From NCBI GenBank assembly GCA_964565775.1, contig CAZMGB010000003.1, positions 156,885-220,884 of the forward strand: 64,000 bases of DNA, read 5' to 3'. A model generated the notes under the pieces. That model saw only the letters and a program-made list of their open reading frames with translations, ran no database searches and was not told the origin of the DNA. How positions within the stretch are numbered: the stretch's first letter is position 1; every line of letters begins with the position of its first letter. The position numbers were made by a program, and so were the translations under genes. Below are positions 60,838 through 64,000 of this stretch, piece by piece. The stretch comes from CAZMGB01 sp964565775 (lineage in GTDB: Bacteria > Chloroflexota > Dehalococcoidia > DSTF01 > JALHUB01).

Positions 60838-61647
60838 ATGCACTCCACCATGAGCAACAACGGCTCCGAACACGTGACCGTCGAGGGCCTGACGCAGGTC
60901 TTCGACGACGGCGACAAGTCGCTGACGGCCCTGTCGCGACTCAACCTCGCCGTCGGCTGGGGCGAGTTCGTCTCCGTCATCGGGCCGAGCGGCTGCGGCA
61001 AGTCGACCCTTCTCCGGGTCGTCGGCGGCCTGCTCGAGCCGTCGCAGGGAACGGTACGGCTGCACGGCCGCAGCCCCCGCGAGGCCCAGCGAAACAAGGA
61101 GATCGGCTACGTCTTCCAGGACCCGTCGCTCTTCCCCTGGCGCACGGTGCTCGCCAACGTATCCCTGCCTCTGGAGGTGAACCGCCGCGGCCGAAAGAAC
61201 GGGAAGGCCCGCCAGCGCAGCCCCAGCGAGCTGCTGGAGCTGGTGGGGCTGGAGGAGTTCGAGCGCTACTACCCGGGCGAGCTCTCGGGCGGCATGCAGC
61301 AGCGCGTGGCCATCGCCCGGGCGCTGGTCTTCGACCCGACGCTCCTGCTCATGGACGAGCCCTTCGGCGCCCTGGACGAGATCACGCGCCAGGCCATGCG
61401 TTACGAGCTGCTGCGCATCTGGCAGGCGGGCAGCGACACCTCCCCGAAGACCGTGGTCTTCGTTACGCACAGCATCCCGGAGGCGATCGCCCTGTCCGAC
61501 CGCGTGGTGGTGCTTTCGGCCTCGCCCGGCTCCGTGCGCGCGGTAATCGACATCGATCTGCCCCGGCCACGGGGAGAGAGCATGGAGACGGACGACTCCT
61601 TTCTGCGCTACGTCGTGCAGCTTCGCAACCTGCTGAGGGAGCGCTGA
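60838..61647 (+). CDS. ABC transporter ATP-binding protein (SsuB/TauB/ThiZ-like)
   Basis: A 269-aa ATPase. Walker A is GPSGCGKST, the Q-loop is VFQDPSLFPWRTVLANV, the signature is LSGGMQQRVAIARAL, Walker B is LLLMDEPFGALDE, and the H-loop is VFVTHSIPEAIALSDRV. The LFPWRTV sequence is typical of nitrate/sulfonate/taurine and pyrimidine importers. Starts at 60838 and 60850 are both possible. It heads an ATPase-permease-binding protein operon. No thiamine or other riboswitch was found upstream. Confidence 0.92.
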   Translation: MHSTMSNNGSEHVTVEGLTQVFDDGDKSLTALSRLNLAVGWGEFVSVIGPSGCGKSTLLRVVGGLLEPSQGTVRLHGRSPREAQRNKEIGYVFQDPSLFPWRTVLANVSLPLEVNRRGRKNGKARQRSPSELLELVGLEEFERYYPGELSGGMQQRVAIARALVFDPTLLLMDEPFGALDEITRQAMRYELLRIWQAGSDTSPKTVVFVTHSIPEAIALSDRVVVLSASPGSVRAVIDIDLPRPRGESMETDDSFLRYVVQLRNLLRER

Positions 61648-61651
61648 GGCG

Positions 61652-62521
61652 ATGAGCCAGCCCCTTGCCGAGCGCACCCGCGAGATGGCGATTCCGGCCG
61701 CGCCCGCCGGCCGGGCGAGCGCCCTCGCTGCACCGTGGGGCCGCCAGCGGCTCCTGCGCCTCCTGCGGACGGCGGCCCTGCACCTGGCCCCTCCCATCGT
61801 AGCCCTGGCGACGGCGGCCGGCGTCTGGGAGGCGTGGGTGCGGGCGCGCGACATACCGACGTATCTGGTGCCGGCGCCATCGGTGGTGGTGCGGCGCATG
61901 GCCGAGGACCCAGCCTTCTTCGCCCAGGAGGGCTGGAGCACCCTCTACGGCGCTCTGCTGGGCTTCGCGATGGGGTCGGCCGTGGCTATCACCCTGGCGA
62001 CGGTGATGGCGCACTCACGGATCATGGAGCGGAGCCTCTTCCCCCTGGCGATTCTCGTGAAGGTGACGCCGATAGTCGCCATCGCGCCGCTGCTGGCCAT
62101 CTGGTTCGGCTTCGGGCTCGTGCCGAAGGTGTTTATAGCCGCCCTCATCGTCTTCTTTCCCGTGATGGTGAACGCGCTGGTGGGCTTTCGCTCCGTGAAC
62201 CCGCGCGCCCTGGAGCTGATGCGGTCGCTCGCCGCGTCGCCCGCCGAAGTATTCCTGAAGCTGCGGCTGCCCAGCTCCCTGCCCTACCTCTTCGCCGCCT
62301 TCAAGGTCTCCATCCCGCTGAGCGTCATCGGCGCCGTCGTGGCGGAATGGTTCAGCGGCGACAGCGGCCTGGGGCGCGTCATCCAGGTAGCGAACAACAA
62401 CCTCGACATGCCGACAGCCTTCGGCGCCATCTTCTCGCTCGCCATCCTGGGCATCGGCCTCTTCCTGCTGACCTCGGCGATCGAGCGCCGACTTCTCTTC
62501 TGGCACGAGTCCGCCGTGTAG
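61652..62521 (+). CDS. ABC transporter permease (SsuC/ThiX-like)
   Basis: A 289-aa permease with about six TMs. YLVPAPSVVVRRM marks the usual entry of the family. TPIVAIAPLLAIWFGFGLVPK and the EAA loop ELMRSLAASPAEVFLKLRLP are hallmarks, and GLGRVIQVANNNLDMP is the last periplasmic loop. The start lies 4 bases after the ATPase stop. Confidence 0.92.
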   Translation: MSQPLAERTREMAIPAAPAGRASALAAPWGRQRLLRLLRTAALHLAPPIVALATAAGVWEAWVRARDIPTYLVPAPSVVVRRMAEDPAFFAQEGWSTLYGALLGFAMGSAVAITLATVMAHSRIMERSLFPLAILVKVTPIVAIAPLLAIWFGFGLVPKVFIAALIVFFPVMVNALVGFRSVNPRALELMRSLAASPAEVFLKLRLPSSLPYLFAAFKVSIPLSVIGAVVAEWFSGDSGLGRVIQVANNNLDMPTAFGAIFSLAILGIGLFLLTSAIERRLLFWHESAV

Positions 62522-62542
62522 AAAGACACCAGTGGAGGGTAA

Positions 62543-63628
62543 ATGATGCGTCTGTCCCCGCCTATCCCGCTGAAAGTCAAGCCTCTTCTTGGCCTTATCG
62601 CCATCGTCGCCCTCGTCGCGGCTGCCTGCGGCGGCGGGGAGGAGGCGCCGCCCACGGCCACGGGCTCCGCGCCAGCAGCCACGGCCACGCCCCAGGCGCT
62701 GACGAAGGTCACGTTCATGGCCGGATTCAAGCCCCAGGCCAACCTCCCCTTCGTCGGCGCCTACGTGGCGAAAGAGAAGGGCTTCTTCGAGGAGCAGGGC
62801 CTCGATGTGGACATCGAGCACGCCCAGCAGCAGGAGCACCTCCAGCTTCTCGTCGCCGGCGACATCCAGTTCACGACGGCCGACGCCGCTTCAGTCCTCA
62901 AGCGCATCGCCGACCCCGGCCTGGACATCGTCGCCATAGCCCTCATCGGCCAGAAGGGAGAGCAGGCCTTCGCCGTACTCGGTGATTCGGGCATCAAATC
63001 GCCCATCGACTGGGAGGGGAAGACGTTCGGCTACAAGGGCTCGGTGCCGCCCGAGTTCCTGGGCATCCTCAAGGCCGTGGGCCTCTCGCCCGACCGGGTG
63101 AAGCAGGTGCGCGTCGGCTACGACCCGCGCATCCTGACGGAGGGGCAGGTCGACGTGCTGGCGGTCTTCATCTCGAACGAGCCTGACACGCTGAGGCGGC
63201 TGGGCTTCGACGTGCGCATCTTCGACCCCAACGACTTCGGCATCCCCGCCCTCGGCCTCACCTACATCACGACGCGCAAGATGGTGGAGGAGCAGCCGGA
63301 CACGGTTGAGCGCTTCTTGAAGGCCGCTCTCCACGGCATCGAGTACGCCATGGAGAACCGCGAGGAGGCGATCGACATTGTGCTCAAGTACGCCCCCCAG
63401 GAGGACCGGGACCACCAGCGCTACATGATGGACACGGAGATGGCGCGGGCGGTGAGCGACCTTACGGAGGAGAACGGGCTGGGCTGGCAGACGCTGGAGC
63501 AGTGGTCGGCACTCCACGACACGCTGGTGGAGTTCGAGGCCATCGCCAAGCCCATCGACGTGTCCCAGGCGTTCACGGACGAGTTCCTGAAGCGCATCTA
63601 CAAGGACGGCCAGCTCGTCTGGCCCTGA
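62543..63628 (+). CDS. ABC transporter substrate-binding lipoprotein (NMT1/THI5-like)
   Basis: A 361-aa binding protein. A signal peptide with lipobox (LVAAACGGG, Cys near residue 29) is followed by a TPT-rich spacer. The NMT1 domain has VTFMAGFKPQANLPFVGAYV, AKEKGFFEEQGLDVDIE and QFTTADAASVLKRIA. This pattern fits importers of thiamine precursors (ThiY) or riboflavin (RibY) as well as other small organic ligands. The ligand cannot be fixed from sequence. GGAGGG precedes the start. Confidence 0.9.
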   Translation: MMRLSPPIPLKVKPLLGLIAIVALVAAACGGGEEAPPTATGSAPAATATPQALTKVTFMAGFKPQANLPFVGAYVAKEKGFFEEQGLDVDIEHAQQQEHLQLLVAGDIQFTTADAASVLKRIADPGLDIVAIALIGQKGEQAFAVLGDSGIKSPIDWEGKTFGYKGSVPPEFLGILKAVGLSPDRVKQVRVGYDPRILTEGQVDVLAVFISNEPDTLRRLGFDVRIFDPNDFGIPALGLTYITTRKMVEEQPDTVERFLKAALHGIEYAMENREEAIDIVLKYAPQEDRDHQRYMMDTEMARAVSDLTEENGLGWQTLEQWSALHDTLVEFEAIAKPIDVSQAFTDEFLKRIYKDGQLVWP

Positions 63629-63800
63629 TGCGGCTCACAGCCCATGCCGCTCGGCCTGCGGAGGGAGAGGCCCAGCCCGCTTTTCGCAGACGTCGGGCTT
63701 AGGGTCATTGGCACGATGAACCACTAGCCACAGAAGGGCACACATCGCCACAGATTCCTCTCAACAGGTTCCGCTCGCGCAGTCATCATCCGGCAACCCT

Positions 63801-63863
63801 CGTAGTTCGCGGGGGTCTTTAGACCCCCGCGAACCTGTCGGCGTCTCAAGACGCCGACCTACG
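63801..63863. repeat. Two-armed palindromic element with closing stem
   Basis: Closing stem CGTAG (63801-63805) / CTACG (63859-63863). Arm 1 is GTTCGCGGGGGTCT-TT-AGACCCCCGCGAAC (63805-63834), a perfect 14-bp stem. Arm 2 is GTCGGCGTCT-CA-AGACGCCGAC (63837-63858), a perfect 10-bp stem. Confidence 0.8.
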
Positions 63864-63897
63864 AAGATCGAGTCGGGTTGTTTTGTTGATGGCCATG

Positions 63898-63920
63898 AGC
63901 CTGGCGCCGTGCCAGCCTGA
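63898..63920. repeat. 23-base sequence identical to 38809-38831
   Basis: AGCCTGGCGCCGTGCCAGCC plus TGA occurs identically 25 kb apart, each time beside palindromic elements. Confidence 0.8.
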
Positions 63921-63946
63921 TGGTCATCAACTAATTAGGTTCACCT

Positions 63947-63998
63947 CTGCCGGTTGAAACCGGCAGCTTCCGGCGAAGCTGCGGATTTCAATCCGCAG
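63947..63998. repeat. Three-hairpin element (may continue beyond window)
   Basis: CTGCCGGTT-GA-AACCGGCAG (63947-63966), GCTTC-CGGC-GAAGC (63966-63979) and CTGCGGATT-TC-AATCCGCAG (63979-63998) follow one another with no spacer. The outer arms have TGAA- and TTCA-type centres, so they are in opposite orientation, as at 38.6 kb. Confidence 0.75.
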
Positions 63999-64000
63999 GA

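Larger units (their letters stand above)
63629..64000. other. Intergenic repeat array to the window end
   Basis: No gene is supported in this stretch. It contains two multi-hairpin elements, at 63801-63863 and from 63947 on, and a 23-base sequence identical to one at 38.8 kb. Confidence 0.6.

Noticed and set aside
63801..63863. tRNA-like cloverleaf
   Set aside because: It has only two arms and a short closing stem, with no anticodon loop, T-loop sequence or CCA context.

Overview
The window is GC-rich bacterial chromosome with densely packed genes on both strands. No rRNA, tRNA, CRISPR array, phage or replication origin was recognised. Several traits together suggest an uncultivated Chloroflexota lineage (Dehalococcoidia-like). 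They are an F420 gene set (cofD, npdG, cofE), lipoprotein and Tat-lipoprotein binding proteins with glycine-rich lipoboxes, Thr-Pro-rich linkers in membrane proteins, a tungsten-type aldehyde oxidoreductase, and many short palindromic intergenic elements. The assignment is inference from gene content, not a phylogenetic result.

Region by region. 1-14.65 kb is a surface-polysaccharide locus: a truncated membrane protein, an alkaline-phosphatase-superfamily hydrolase, a sulfotransferase, a Wzm/Wzt-type export ABC pair, two methyltransferases, a GT2 glycosyltransferase, an epimerase, RmlD, three tandem paralogous glycosyltransferases and a cupin. 14.7-19.8 kb is a minus-strand group: alpha/beta hydrolase, M20 amidohydrolase, methyltransferase, MoaD-like protein and aldehyde:ferredoxin oxidoreductase. 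20-21.5 kb holds a decayed beta-propeller gene and a membrane protein. 21.5-27.7 kb is an SOS mutasome locus (imuB, a DUF6504-like gene, dnaE2). It is interrupted by an AbrB/PIN toxin-antitoxin pair that sits between two copies of part of the DUF6504-like gene. 27.7-29.0 kb holds an ECF sigma factor, a 75-aa protein and Ogt.

29.3-38.3 kb contains an unknown 118-aa protein, a HemL-like aminotransferase, a large FtsX-type permease, an alpha/beta hydrolase that appears to start at ATA, an enoyl-CoA hydratase, dinB and a beta-hydroxyacid dehydrogenase. 38.3-39.0 kb is a repeat-rich gap. 39-43 kb is a peptide-type ABC importer. 43-49.7 kb holds a PAC2 protein, IlvD, two Fe-S proteins, AlkD, a GHMP kinase and a methyltransferase. 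49.9-57 kb contains secreted proteins, an SDR oxidoreductase, a two-component system, a PAP2-family membrane protein, a histidine-kinase remnant and a PepSY protein. 57.2-59.7 kb is the F420 operon. A lower-GC unknown gene bracketed by oppositely oriented palindromic repeats follows, then an SsuABC/ThiXYZ-like importer and a terminal array of double-hairpin elements.

The points most worth following up are the interrupted mutasome locus with its partial duplication, repeat-derived peptides inserted in frame in DnaE2, a family of two-armed palindromic elements, a MoaD-like protein whose Gly-Gly is not C-terminal, and a sigma factor/75-aa/Ogt operon.
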